Shown here: in pieces, positions 46,720 to 55,333 of the stretch
How the letters are laid out: each line of letters opens with the position of its first letter
Position numbering within the stretch: the stretch's first letter is position 1
DNA from: Pseudomonas monteilii
Lineage (GTDB): Bacteria; Pseudomonadota; Gammaproteobacteria; Pseudomonadales; Pseudomonadaceae
Reading direction: 5' to 3'
Length of the DNA stretch: 64,000 bases
NCBI GenBank assembly: GCA_001534745.1
Contig: CP013997.1
Coordinates: forward strand, 3,596,001-3,660,000
Notes under the pieces: generated by a model
Told to the model about the DNA's origin: nothing
Seen by the model: only the letters and a program-made list of their open reading frames with translations
Database searches by the model: none
Made by a program: the position numbers and the translations under genes

Positions 46720-47634
46720 ATGAACGACGAACACGAAGAAAAGACCCCGGGCCTCTCGGCCGACGAAGAGCAGGAAGCCAGCCACAACCAACCTCCCCGC
46801 GCCGCCGTGCTGCACGAGATCATTCGCACCCAGGGTGATCACGAGCTCGAGCGCACCGTGGCGGCCCTCTGGTGGTCGGCCCTGGCTGCCGGCCTGAGCA
46901 TGGGATTGTCCTTCATGGCGATGGGCCTGTTCTCGGCACGCTTGCCGGACGTCGAAAGCAGCCACGTGATCGCCAGCCTCGGCTACAGCGCCGGCTTCCT
47001 GGCCGTCATCATCGCCCGTCAGCAACTCTTCACCGAGAACACCCTCACGGCCGTGCTGCCGCTGATGAGCGCCCCGACCTTCGCCAATCTCGGACGCCTG
47101 CTCAGGTTGTGGGGCGTGGTACTGGTCGGCAACCTGGCCGGCACGCTGCTGGTGGCCTGGGTCATGCTCGAACTGCCGATCTTCGACATCAAGACCGACG
47201 CGGCCTTCCTCGACATCGGGCGCAAGGTCATGGAGAACGACATCGCTCAGATGTTTGCCAAGGGCATCATCTCGGGCTGGATGATCGCCACCATGGTCTG
47301 GATGATCCCGTCCATGGAGCACGCCAAGATCTGGATCATCATACTGATCACCTACCTGATGGCCCTGGGCGACTTCACCCATATCGTGGTCGGTTCGGTC
47401 GAGGTCTCCTATCTGGTCTGGGCAGGCGAGCAAACCTGGGGCGACTTCTGGCTTCAGTTCGCGTTGCCGACTCTGGCCGGCAACATCATCGGCGGCAGCT
47501 TCATCTTTGCCTTGATCAGTCACGCCCAGGTTCGCAGCGACAGCGAACACCCTTCCCCTGATCTCGAAAAGCCTGACGCTTCCAAGTCAGAACGCCGGCG
47601 CGACGCCGACGAAGGTTCGTCACGCAAGCCATGA
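46720..47634 (+). CDS. Formate/nitrite transporter (FNT) family protein
   Basis: A 304-aa protein starting MNDEHEEKTPGLSADEEQ, with a charged N-terminal tail and a charged C-terminal tail around six helices. Sequences near residues 60-240 fit the FNT family (RQQLFTENTLTAVLP; ISGWMIATMVWMIPS; GGSFIFALISH), like YfdC-type members rather than FocA. The substrate is not evident. It is divergent from the rRNA operon. Confidence 0.82.
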   Translation: MNDEHEEKTPGLSADEEQEASHNQPPRAAVLHEIIRTQGDHELERTVAALWWSALAAGLSMGLSFMAMGLFSARLPDVESSHVIASLGYSAGFLAVIIARQQLFTENTLTAVLPLMSAPTFANLGRLLRLWGVVLVGNLAGTLLVAWVMLELPIFDIKTDAAFLDIGRKVMENDIAQMFAKGIISGWMIATMVWMIPSMEHAKIWIIILITYLMALGDFTHIVVGSVEVSYLVWAGEQTWGDFWLQFALPTLAGNIIGGSFIFALISHAQVRSDSEHPSPDLEKPDASKSERRRDADEGSSRKP

Positions 47635-47640
47635 CGTCCT

Positions 47641-47673
47641 GCATGGGCAGCCGCCAGCCCTGGCTGCCCATGC
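47641..47673 (+). terminator. Hairpin after the FNT gene
   Basis: GCATGGGCAGCC and GGCTGCCCATGC pair perfectly (12 bp, nine-nt loop), followed by TGCTTTCCCC, so the U-tract is poor. In the rest of the 341-bp gap to the cyclase gene I see no other clear feature. Confidence 0.6.
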
Positions 47674-47975
47674 TGCTTTCCCCTCCCACCTCCACCGCTG
47701 ATCGGCAGCGCCCGCATACCGTCGTATTTTTTCGAATAGCCCATTCCCTGCTCGCTGCGTACGGCTATCATAAGCAGGCCTGACGCAATGTCCTTTTCGT
47801 CAGGCGACGATCGTCGCCGCCGGCAGTGCTGCACCGCCACGCCATATGCCTGGCAGGCATCGTGATCGAAACGGCCCCATATCGGCCTCAAGGTCAAGTT
47901 CCTCCCTATAGAAGTGCTTCTAAAACCGTTTGCCTGCAACGTGCGCCCCGACGCGCCCAGGGATTGACCTCGATC

Positions 47976-49049
47976 ATGATCGACAACACGACCGGTAGCG
48001 GTCTTTCTTTCGTCAAACGCATCTACTGGCCACGCATCGTGGGCAAGGTGCTCGGCCTGATCGCCGTGCTGGCGGTATTCACCACGCTGAGCCTGCCCGA
48101 TTGGGTCTGGGGCCTGGTCCTGTTCAATGGGCTGGTCTGGCCGCACGTTGCCTACTGCTGGGCGTCACGCGCACGCATCCCTTACAAGGCCGAGCGACGC
48201 AACCTGCTGATCGACTCCTTGATGACCGGGTTCTGGATCGCCTGCATGCAGTTCAACCCCCTCCCCAGCCTGACCATTCTGTCGATGGTAACCATGAACA
48301 ACGTGGCCGTGGGCGGCAAGCGCCTGGTGGCCCACGGCATGCTCGCGCAACTGATCGGCATGACGTTGGGCGTCGCCTGCTTCGGCCTGAACCTGCAACT
48401 CGACGTCACCCCCTACCAGGTCTATGCCTGCCTGCCGATGCTGACGTTTTACCCACTGGCGCTTGGCTGGGTGTCCTACCGCCTGGCGATCACGCTGTCC
48501 GAACACAAGCAACGCCTGGGCGTCCTGAGCCGTACGGACAGCCTGACCGGCCTGCTCAACCACGGCGCCTGGCAGAACCTGCTGAAAATAGCGTTCAATC
48601 GCTGCCAGACGAAGGGCGAGCACGCCATCATCGCGCTGATCGATGTCGACCACTTCAAGCCCATCAACGACACTTTCGGCCATGCCGTGGGCGATACCGT
48701 GTTGCGCCTGCTGAGCCAGGAACTCAAGGGCAACCTGCGCCCGACCGACCGCGCCGGCCGTTATGGCGGCGACGAGTTCTGTGTACTGCTGCGGGACGTC
48801 ACAGAAGCCCAGGCCTACCAGATCATGGACCGCGTGCGGCAGCGCATCGCCAGCTACCATGATCCGCTGTTGCCTGAGCTGCGCATCAGCCTGAGCATCG
48901 GGCTGGCCAGCTTCCGTGCCGACCTGGTCAGTGCCGACGCCTGGCTGGAGAACGCCGACAAGGCGCTCTATGCCGCCAAGCACCAAGGCCGCGACCGGGT
49001 CTTCGCACGCCCGTCGCACCCGCAATTGCGCTTGGTCAACCCCGACTGA
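47976..49049 (+). CDS. MASE2-GGDEF diguanylate cyclase
   Basis: A 357-aa protein starting MIDNTTGSGLSFVKR. An N-terminal MASE2-like domain of about 165 residues with several membrane helices precedes a GGDEF domain (about 185-345). The active site is intact (RYGGDEFC), and the RPTD sequence five residues before it is a product-inhibition I-site. It makes c-di-GMP, as AdrA/DgcC-type enzymes do. There is no EAL domain. It stands alone, 341 bp after the FNT gene. Confidence 0.9.
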   Translation: MIDNTTGSGLSFVKRIYWPRIVGKVLGLIAVLAVFTTLSLPDWVWGLVLFNGLVWPHVAYCWASRARIPYKAERRNLLIDSLMTGFWIACMQFNPLPSLTILSMVTMNNVAVGGKRLVAHGMLAQLIGMTLGVACFGLNLQLDVTPYQVYACLPMLTFYPLALGWVSYRLAITLSEHKQRLGVLSRTDSLTGLLNHGAWQNLLKIAFNRCQTKGEHAIIALIDVDHFKPINDTFGHAVGDTVLRLLSQELKGNLRPTDRAGRYGGDEFCVLLRDVTEAQAYQIMDRVRQRIASYHDPLLPELRISLSIGLASFRADLVSADAWLENADKALYAAKHQGRDRVFARPSHPQLRLVNPD

Positions 49050-49216
49050 CGAGCCTGATGCCCGGCGAGGCGGTCGCGCCACCACCTTTGCGGCATGACG
49101 CACGTCAATACATTGTGCGATGCCTTCGATTCGACCTGCGCTCGTGCCCCGCCGCGATGACCTGCCGACTAGACTGAGCGGCACACGGTCCGTCCTGACA
49201 AGCCGCCAGGTAAGGT

Positions 49217-50473
49217 ATGAGCATCGACATCGCAGCCGACATCGCAATCCTTGGGCGCATCACGGCGGTGCCCGCCATCTTGCAAGTCATCCACGAGCAG
49301 ACCGGCCTGCGCTTCGCGGCCGTGGCGCGGGTGACCGAAGACCGCTGGACGGCCTGCGCCGTGCTCGACCTGAACCAGGTCGGCCTCAAGCCGGGCGATG
49401 CCCTGGACGCGACCACGACGCTGTGCCACGACATCCGGGCGACCCGTCGCACCATCGTGATCGACCATGCCCGTGAAGATCCGCGTTATTGTCACCACCA
49501 GGCCCCTCGCCTGCACCATTTCGAAAGCTACATCTCGGTGCCCATCCTGCGCACCGACGGCCGTTTCTTCGGCACCCTCTGCGCGCTCGACGTACAGCCC
49601 GCCGCCCTGCAAGGCAGCGCCATCGTGCCGATGATGGAGGCCTTCGCCCGGCTGCTGTCGATCCAGATCGCCAGCGAAGAGAGCGCGCAACGCACCGAGC
49701 ACGCCCTGCTCGAAGCGCGTGCCATGGCCGACGTGCGCGAGCATTTCATCGCCGTGCTGGGTCATGACCTGCGCAATCCGTTGTTCGCCATCAGTGCAGG
49801 GGCCGAGCTGTTGGCGCAACGCCTCACATCGCCACGCGACGTGACCATCGCGCGGCATATCCAGACTTGCGGCAAGCGCGCGTCACAACTGGTACGCGAT
49901 GTACTGGACTTCGCTCGAGGCCGGCTGGGTGGAGGCATCCTGCTGGACGTGCGCCCCTGCCCGGACCTCGACAAGGCCATCGAGCACGTCGCCCTGGAAC
50001 TGCACAGCGTGCATCCGCACCGAGACATTCGCCTGTGCCTGCAGGCCCTGCACGGCGTGCATTGCGATCGGGAGCGGGTCATGCAACTGCTCTCCAACCT
50101 GATCGCCAATGCCCTCAATCATGGTGCGAGCGATGGCCCCATCACCATACAGGCCGAGGTCGAGCGCGACATGCTGCGCCTGAGCGTCCACAACCAGGGG
50201 GAGCCGATCCCGCCTGCCATCCTGGCGCATCTGTTCCAGCCGTTCTCAAGCCCGGTCGATGGCAAGCCTCGGCAAGGCCTGGGGCTGGGGCTCTACATCG
50301 CCAACCAGATCGCCGTGGCCCATGGCGGGCGTCTCAGCGTCGTCTCGAACCAGGCCGCCGGCACAACGTTCACCTTCACCTTGCCGCTGACGCACGTGCT
50401 GCCCAAGGCCGGCGGCAACCCGCTGTCGGGTGCGACCGAACACCATCAGCGGTCGGAGCGATCGGCGCTCTGA
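49217..50473 (+). CDS. Orphan GAF-domain histidine kinase
   Basis: A 418-aa soluble kinase starting MSIDIAADIAIL. GAF domain about 15-160 (bacteriophytochrome-like GAF family), HisKA with His183 in VLGHDLRNPLFAI, and HATPase with N-box LLSNLIANALNHG and G-box GLGLGLYIANQI. The usual G1 DxGxG is changed to VHNQGEPIP, a feature of HWE-/other-type kinases. No transmembrane segment and no response regulator nearby. Its 3' end overlaps the convergent HlyD gene by 28 bp. Confidence 0.88.
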   Translation: MSIDIAADIAILGRITAVPAILQVIHEQTGLRFAAVARVTEDRWTACAVLDLNQVGLKPGDALDATTTLCHDIRATRRTIVIDHAREDPRYCHHQAPRLHHFESYISVPILRTDGRFFGTLCALDVQPAALQGSAIVPMMEAFARLLSIQIASEESAQRTEHALLEARAMADVREHFIAVLGHDLRNPLFAISAGAELLAQRLTSPRDVTIARHIQTCGKRASQLVRDVLDFARGRLGGGILLDVRPCPDLDKAIEHVALELHSVHPHRDIRLCLQALHGVHCDRERVMQLLSNLIANALNHGASDGPITIQAEVERDMLRLSVHNQGEPIPPAILAHLFQPFSSPVDGKPRQGLGLGLYIANQIAVAHGGRLSVVSNQAAGTTFTFTLPLTHVLPKAGGNPLSGATEHHQRSERSAL

Positions 50474-51321
50474 TGAACCCGCACGCTGGCCGTCATGCCG
50501 GCGCTGAGCACCCTGTCTGCCGGCACCTGCTCGAGCCGAATGCGCACCGGGATGCGCTGCGCCAGCCGTACCCAGTTGAACGTAGGTTCCACCTCGGCGA
50601 GCAACTGGCCATCTGGCGTCGTGTTGCGGTCGTTGATCCCCCGGCTGATGCTGTCGATACGACCGGCGAGCGGCTCCCCCGCGCTCATCAACCACACCTG
50701 CACCGGATCACCCACGTGTACACGCGGCAGTTTGGTTTCCTCGAAATAGGCCTGCACGTAGAACGTGGCATCGTCCACCAGCGCCATGACCGACTGCCCG
50801 GCCGTGGCGTAGTTGCCCTGCGCCAGGCGCAGGTTGGTGATGTGTCCTGCCCGGGGCGCACGCACGTCGCTGCGCGCCAGGTTGATCTTCGCCAGCTCCA
50901 GGTCCGCCTGGGCCTGGTGCAGTTCGCCACGGGCGATGGCGGCCGTGATCTGCGCGTTCTCGCGGGTTTCGGCACTGATCGCCTCGGCCCCCAACGCCAC
51001 CCGGCGCGCCGCTTCGCGTTCGCGCAGGCGTGCTTGCTGCGCGCGGGTCTCGACCACGGCCTTGGCCTTGTCCACTGCCGCCTGGAAACGCTCCCGATCG
51101 ATGCGCATCAACAGCTCACCGGCCTTGACCGCCTGGTTGTCCCGCACCCTGAGCTCGCTCACCCACCCCGACACATCCGGCGCGATCACGACCACGTCGG
51201 CGCGCACCCGCGCATCACGGGTCCAGGGCGTGAGCATGTAGTACTGCCACAGCTGGTAACCGGCGAACAGGGCGACGATCACCACGCACAAGGTGACCAG
51301 AACACGGGCGGTCATACGCAT
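50446..51321 (-). CDS. HlyD-family membrane fusion protein (EmrA/AaeA type)
   Basis: A 291-aa protein with an N-terminal TM helix (about 6-24) and a biotinyl-lipoyl plus coiled-coil arrangement (DVSGWVSELRVRDNQAVKAG; VRAPRAGHITNLRLAQGNYA). It bridges inner and outer membrane for an efflux pump. It is the last gene of a three-gene minus-strand operon, ten bp after the DUF1656 gene. Confidence 0.9.
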   Translation of the reverse strand: MRMTARVLVTLCVVIVALFAGYQLWQYYMLTPWTRDARVRADVVVIAPDVSGWVSELRVRDNQAVKAGELLMRIDRERFQAAVDKAKAVVETRAQQARLREREAARRVALGAEAISAETRENAQITAAIARGELHQAQADLELAKINLARSDVRAPRAGHITNLRLAQGNYATAGQSVMALVDDATFYVQAYFEETKLPRVHVGDPVQVWLMSAGEPLAGRIDSISRGINDRNTTPDGQLLAEVEPTFNWVRLAQRIPVRIRLEQVPADRVLSAGMTASVRVHQSADRSDR

Positions 51322-51331
51322 GACAGGCTCC

Positions 51332-51538
51332 TTAGCGATAGCTCGGCAGATGGACGATCAACGACAACACACAGACGAACAGCGCCGTGTCGAACAACGC
51401 TTCGTGCCAGATCCAGCGTCCCAGCACCGTGGCCTGCACCAGCAAACGCAGCACGCCGGTCACCGCCAGCGCCAGCACCACATCCAACAGGAAAGGACTC
51501 AGCAGTACCCCGCCCAACGCCCATTCACGCAACTCCAT
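51332..51538 (-). CDS. DUF1656 family small membrane protein
   Basis: A 68-aa protein (MELREWALGGVLLSPF...), with two membrane helices. It overlaps the end of the FUSC gene by 14 bp and precedes the HlyD gene. This FUSC/DUF1656/HlyD trio is the AaeX-like arrangement of aromatic-acid efflux. Confidence 0.88.
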   Translation of the reverse strand: MELREWALGGVLLSPFLLDVVLALAVTGVLRLLVQATVLGRWIWHEALFDTALFVCVLSLIVHLPSYR

Positions 51539-53546
51539 CCTCGACCTCCTGCCAACGACACCACCGGGCCCAACTGCTGCGCAACTGCAGGATCGCTCCT
51601 TCAGCCAGACGCACGGCATCGCTCGACGGTTGCCGCTGCAGCGCATCGAGCAAGTGCGCGCTGACCGCATCGAGCCGGTCTTCACGGTCGGGGGCAGGTC
51701 CCTCGGCCAAGGCGCTGCGCACTTGTTCCAGGTACTGCTGCTCGGCCCCGGCCAAAGGCGCCTGGGCGATGGCCAGGCACATGCGCAGGTGCACCAGCTC
51801 GTCACCGATGTCCAGCCCGTGCAACCCCTCGTCCCACCGACGCCGCTCGGTCTGCGGCAGTTCCTGGGCGTGACGCGCCAGTAGCATCAGGCGGTCGGCC
51901 ATGCGTCCGCCGAACCAGCCATCGGCGCTGCGCAGGTCGCGTCGCGTGAGCCTGACCAGGTCGTTCTGGGTGGCCGCACGCAAACGACGACGCAGCCAGT
52001 TGGGGTGCCGCAGCACCACCAGCTTGAAGGCCAGCACGGCGGCACTCACCCCCATCAGCATGGCCAAGGCGCTGTTGAGCATGGTCTCGACGCTGAACTG
52101 CATCGTGTTGAGCGGCGCCACCAGCACGATGAAGTGCAGGCAGAAGGACGTCGCCGTCGGCCCGGTGCGTGGGTTGGCCATGCACAAGGCGCCGAGAAAC
52201 AGGGGCACGCCCAGGCCCAGGCACAGCAGCGCGAAGCCGCTCCACTGCGGCAGCAGGATCTGCCCGACGACGAAGGCACTGGGGATGGCCAGGGCAATGC
52301 CGCGCAGGAAGCTCAGGCCGATCTGGGCGCCGTTCTCACGGCTGGCGAACAAGCTGCAGACCACACAGGTCAGCACCAGCCCACCGATGGCCGAGGGCCA
52401 GGCGGTGGCCAGCCAGAACGTGCACATGGTCAGGAAGGCCAGGGCACTGCGCGCGCCGAACAGCAAGGCCAGTGGCGGGTCACGGTGCGCGGCCAGGCCT
52501 TCGACGACTCCCTTGGGCGTCCTGCCCGCCTCCACATCGGCCAACGCCTGGTGAGCGGCCAGCACCTTGTCCAGCAGCAAGGCCAGACGTGCCAGGCAAT
52601 AATGCTCGGTGGCACTGACCTGCTCGTCATGCGCGGCGTCCCGAATACGCTGACCGAGCAAGGACAGGTCCGGTGCCTGGGGCGCCAGCAGGTGCTCATG
52701 CACCTCGTCCAGCCACGGCGCCAGGCGTGCGGCTTCATGATCGTCGAGCTGCCGCCACTGACGACGTACCGAGCGGGCCACCCGCAGCAGCACCATCAAC
52801 TGCTGACTCAGTGCTCCGATGGCCCGCTCCCGCTGGCGCCCACGGGAGCCTTCGAAACCCGCATGCTCACGCTGGGTATCGATCGCCACGATGCGCCCCA
52901 GGATTTCCAGCAACCCTTGACGGGCCTGCTCGTCGCCTGCCAGCACCGCCCTGGCCGCACGCAACCCCGCGTCCCAGGCCTGACGCGCCTGGTCGGCCAA
53001 CTGCTGCTCGACCCGCATGGGCCAGAGCAATGCGCTGGTCAAGGTGGCGCAGACGATCCCCAGGCTGATCTCGGTGCAGCGTGCGACCGCCTGATCGAAG
53101 ACCTGCAAGGGGTTCGAGGTGGCAGGCAAGGCGATGATCGCCGCCGTGTAGCCGGCCAGGACGAACGCATAGGCCCATGCGCTGCGCAACTGTGTGGAGG
53201 TGGCGGTGCAGATGGCCAACCAAGTGGCCAGGCTCAGCAGGAACAGCCAGGGTGTCTGCGCGAACAGCGCGATCAGCAGCACCGCCATGCAGGTGCCGGC
53301 CACGGTCCCGGCCAACCGTGCCAGGCCTTTCTGGATCACCATGCCGGACAGCGGCTGCGCGACCACGAACGCCGTCATCAAGGCCCAGGACGGCTGTTCC
53401 AGCTCCAGGCGCATCGCCAGCCACAACGCCAGGCCGCCACCGAGCACGGTCTTGAGCGCGAATTTCACGGCGGTGGCGTTGGGCGCGAACAGCGCCTGCA
53501 AGGTGATCGGCACGACGGAGAACCCTGGACGTCCATGGGGAATCAT
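51525..53546 (-). CDS. FUSC-family inner-membrane efflux protein (AaeB/YccS-like)
   Basis: A 673-aa protein starting MIPHGRPGFSVVPITL. Two sets of about six membrane helices (near 30-165 and 360-500) with cytoplasmic regions between and after, the FUSC/PET family layout. With the HlyD and DUF1656 proteins it likely forms an exporter of aromatic acids or similar organic compounds; substrate unknown. The start was chosen to match the usual N-terminus; the ribosome-binding site is weak. Confidence 0.88.
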   Translation of the reverse strand: MIPHGRPGFSVVPITLQALFAPNATAVKFALKTVLGGGLALWLAMRLELEQPSWALMTAFVVAQPLSGMVIQKGLARLAGTVAGTCMAVLLIALFAQTPWLFLLSLATWLAICTATSTQLRSAWAYAFVLAGYTAAIIALPATSNPLQVFDQAVARCTEISLGIVCATLTSALLWPMRVEQQLADQARQAWDAGLRAARAVLAGDEQARQGLLEILGRIVAIDTQREHAGFEGSRGRQRERAIGALSQQLMVLLRVARSVRRQWRQLDDHEAARLAPWLDEVHEHLLAPQAPDLSLLGQRIRDAAHDEQVSATEHYCLARLALLLDKVLAAHQALADVEAGRTPKGVVEGLAAHRDPPLALLFGARSALAFLTMCTFWLATAWPSAIGGLVLTCVVCSLFASRENGAQIGLSFLRGIALAIPSAFVVGQILLPQWSGFALLCLGLGVPLFLGALCMANPRTGPTATSFCLHFIVLVAPLNTMQFSVETMLNSALAMLMGVSAAVLAFKLVVLRHPNWLRRRLRAATQNDLVRLTRRDLRSADGWFGGRMADRLMLLARHAQELPQTERRRWDEGLHGLDIGDELVHLRMCLAIAQAPLAGAEQQYLEQVRSALAEGPAPDREDRLDAVSAHLLDALQRQPSSDAVRLAEGAILQLRSSWARWCRWQEVEDGVA

Positions 53547-53603
53547 CCATAGACAGCAGCGGCGCGTAGAGGGTCGATCAGTCGCCACCTGAAATATGGC
53601 ACG

Positions 53604-53770
53604 CAAAAAAAAGGGGCAACCGAAGTTGCCCTAAATGCCTTGCGTGCCCTTGGACCCGAGGACACCGACAGCCTGACCGTGTCGATGTACCCCGCGTGAA
53701 TAGCCCGGATCGGCGACGGCCTGTCCCGTGAGCCGAAGGTGCCGTGGTAGGCACCCGTCACCGTCCGATG
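53604..53770 (-). ncRNA. phrS: Candidate ANR-controlled small RNA, PhrS-like by position
   Basis: About 166 nt predicted between a promoter with a perfect ANR/FNR box and a strong terminator. Box TTGACCCTGATCAA is at 53805-53818; a -10-like TACCTT at 53777-53782 lies 22 bp further on, so the start is near 53770 and the box centre near -41.5, exactly a class II FNR geometry. The terminator is GGGCAAC-TTCG-GTTGCCC followed by TTTTTTTT (53605-53631). No protein-like ORF lies inside. In P. aeruginosa, from memory, the ANR-dependent sRNA PhrS lies close to hepA (rapA) with two to three small genes between, as here; PhrS is longer (about 212 nt). Confidence 0.6.
53605..53631 (-). terminator. Strong intrinsic terminator of the small RNA
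   Basis: Seven-bp stem GGGCAAC/GTTGCCC, TTCG tetraloop, then eight T on the minus strand. Confidence 0.95.
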
Positions 53771-53776
53771 GGGCAC

Positions 53777-53818
53777 AAGGTAATCGATCTTCGACACGAC
53801 ACCATTGATCAGGGTCAA
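53777..53818 (-). promoter_or_regulatory. ANR/FNR-type box and class II promoter
   Basis: TTGACCCTGATCAA on the minus strand matches TTGAY-N4-ATCAA fully and sits in a larger CCATTGA...TCAATGG dyad. The -10 TACCTT follows 22 bp later. Confidence 0.7.
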
Positions 53819-53853
53819 TGGTCGCGATGGGGCAGCTCTTGAAGGGCAAGGCC

Positions 53854-54024
53854 TCAGCCTTTGCGTGGCTTGCCCTTGGGCTTTTTCTTCTTTTTCGGCT
53901 TCGTGGCGCCCAGGGGCATGGCCTGTTCGAAGGCCTGGCGCATGTCGTCCAGGCGCTTGTCGTTGAGGTCATGGACACGTTTGGCGCGCTCGGCGCCGAA
54001 ATCGATGAGGTTATCCTGGCTCAT
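53854..54024 (-). CDS. Small basic protein, 56 aa, with Lys-rich tail
   Basis: MSQDNLIDFGAERAKRV... then LDDMRQAFEQAMPLGATKP and a KKKKKPKGKPRKG tail. A helical acidic/basic N-terminus and a highly basic tail suggest nucleic-acid binding, which is inference only. I chose the ATG at 54022-54024; the ribosome-binding site is poor. It lies 67 bp downstream of the next gene on the same strand and 84 bp upstream of the sRNA start. Confidence 0.7.
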   Translation of the reverse strand: MSQDNLIDFGAERAKRVHDLNDKRLDDMRQAFEQAMPLGATKPKKKKKPKGKPRKG

Positions 54025-54091
54025 GGCATGGTCGTTCTGGCGGGACAGGTGCCCATGATGAAGCGGCGTACCGGCGCTGACCAGCCCCGGC

Positions 54092-54421
54092 TCAGATTTC
54101 GATGTCCACCAACAGGCCCTGCCGCGGGCTGTCGCCGGTCAGCGGCGCGACCGGTACGGTGTTGTCGGCATTGAGTTCGTCACCTGGCACGGCGCTGTAG
54201 CGCTCTTCACGCTCGCGCTCGCGACGCCCCTGCTGCTGGCGCTGCTCTTCACGCAGCAGGTAGGTCTGCTCATCAGGATCGCGCTGATTCTTCAGGTCGA
54301 TGGTGCTGTCGCCCGCCCCTGGCTGAACGGCCACCACGGGCGCGATGGCCGGCGCCTGCCTGGGCGGATCGAGCTGGGACGTGACGGACACGGCGCTGAG
54401 CGGAATGATGGGTGGCAGCAT
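54092..54421 (-). CDS. Conserved-type hypothetical protein, 109 aa
   Basis: Starts MLPPIIPLSAVSVTSQLD. The middle is highly charged and probably coiled or disordered (YLLREEQRQQQGRRERERE), with a short C-terminal VDIEI. No signal peptide, no recognised domain. The position between the 56-aa gene and the lipoprotein gene suggests the group is transcribed together. Confidence 0.65.
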   Translation of the reverse strand: MLPPIIPLSAVSVTSQLDPPRQAPAIAPVVAVQPGAGDSTIDLKNQRDPDEQTYLLREEQRQQQGRREREREERYSAVPGDELNADNTVPVAPLTGDSPRQGLLVDIEI

Positions 54422-54528
54422 GGGGACTCTCCTGTTCACCACTGTATCGGCCTGTCAGCCGTGCACTTGAGTGTGCACCGCTCGGCATGCCGACGCGAGC
54501 CCTGATCGAGGCGGGGCGATGAGCCGAG

Positions 54529-55227
54529 TCAACGGGGATCGTCGTCCTGCTCGTCGGACACGCTGCCGGTCTCGCTCCAGGGCCGTTTGTAGATGGTCTG
54601 CCAGACCTCGTCCAGGTGCGTCCGGAATACCTGCGGGGCCGTCTTGAACGAAGCACTGTCGTGCCGCTCGCCGCCGATCGGCTCCTCGGCGGCCGGCACG
54701 ATCAGCGATTCCCCGGTGAGGGTATAGCGGGCCTCGCCTTCGCGCATGTCGAGGGTGATGTCATGGGGGTCGATGCCGCCGCCGCAGAACGCGTGGCTGG
54801 CCACGGTGGTCTCGGCGCGACCGTTGCCGTCCAGGTCGCTCACGCCACTGACGTCCCCATAGAAATCCACGTCCAGGTCGAGCCCGGCGCACGTGGTCTC
54901 CTGCTCGGTCTGCCAGCGCGGCGTGAAGCCTGCGCCCTCGTGCCGCTCGTACAGGGTCGTGCGCAGCACCACCCTGTCCACTTCCTGCTCGGTCTCAGGA
55001 TCGGTGGCCTGCCCGTCCACACGGCTCAGGACCAGCAGCCCTTCGCCGTCGACGTCGCGAAAATGCACGCTCTTGATGGGCGTCTGCACGCCCAGGACTT
55101 CCAGCTGCTCGACCGGAACGGGATCGAGCACCTCGAAACGTTTCTGTTCGCAGCCTGCCAGCAGCGCGAGGCCGCTCAGGGCGAATGCAAGGGGCAACGC
55201 AGGGTAGGCAGCAAGCATGTCGGACAT
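54529..55227 (-). CDS. Hypothetical lipoprotein, 232 aa
   Basis: Starts [13 protein letters not shown] at 55227; ATG at 55218 or 55245 are alternatives. A lipobox (LALLAGC) follows. The body has repeat-like acidic segments that resemble FG-GAP/integrin-like or calcium-binding loops ([19 protein letters not shown]). Function unknown. It is divergent from rapA across a 106-bp gap. Confidence 0.7.
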   Translation of the reverse strand: MSDMLAAYPALPLAFALSGLALLAGCEQKRFEVLDPVPVEQLEVLGVQTPIKSVHFRDVDGEGLLVLSRVDGQATDPETEQEVDRVVLRTTLYERHEGAGFTPRWQTEQETTCAGLDLDVDFYGDVSGVSDLDGNGRAETTVASHAFCGGGIDPHDITLDMREGEARYTLTGESLIVPAAEEPIGGERHDSASFKTAPQVFRTHLDEVWQTIYKRPWSETGSVSDEQDDDPR

Positions 55228-55333
55228 CACCCTTTCGATCAGCATGGCGTTCGTCGATGAAGTGGCCAGAGGCTTTGGTCTGCATCGGCTATCCGTTAAG
55301 ATAGTCGGCTTTTCATCGCGGGAGTCAGGCAGT

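Noticed and set aside
53543..53978. Two ORFs of 91 and 115 codons over the small RNA region
   Set aside because: Both run through the terminator or overlap the 56-aa gene in another frame; no ribosome-binding sites and no protein-like sequence.
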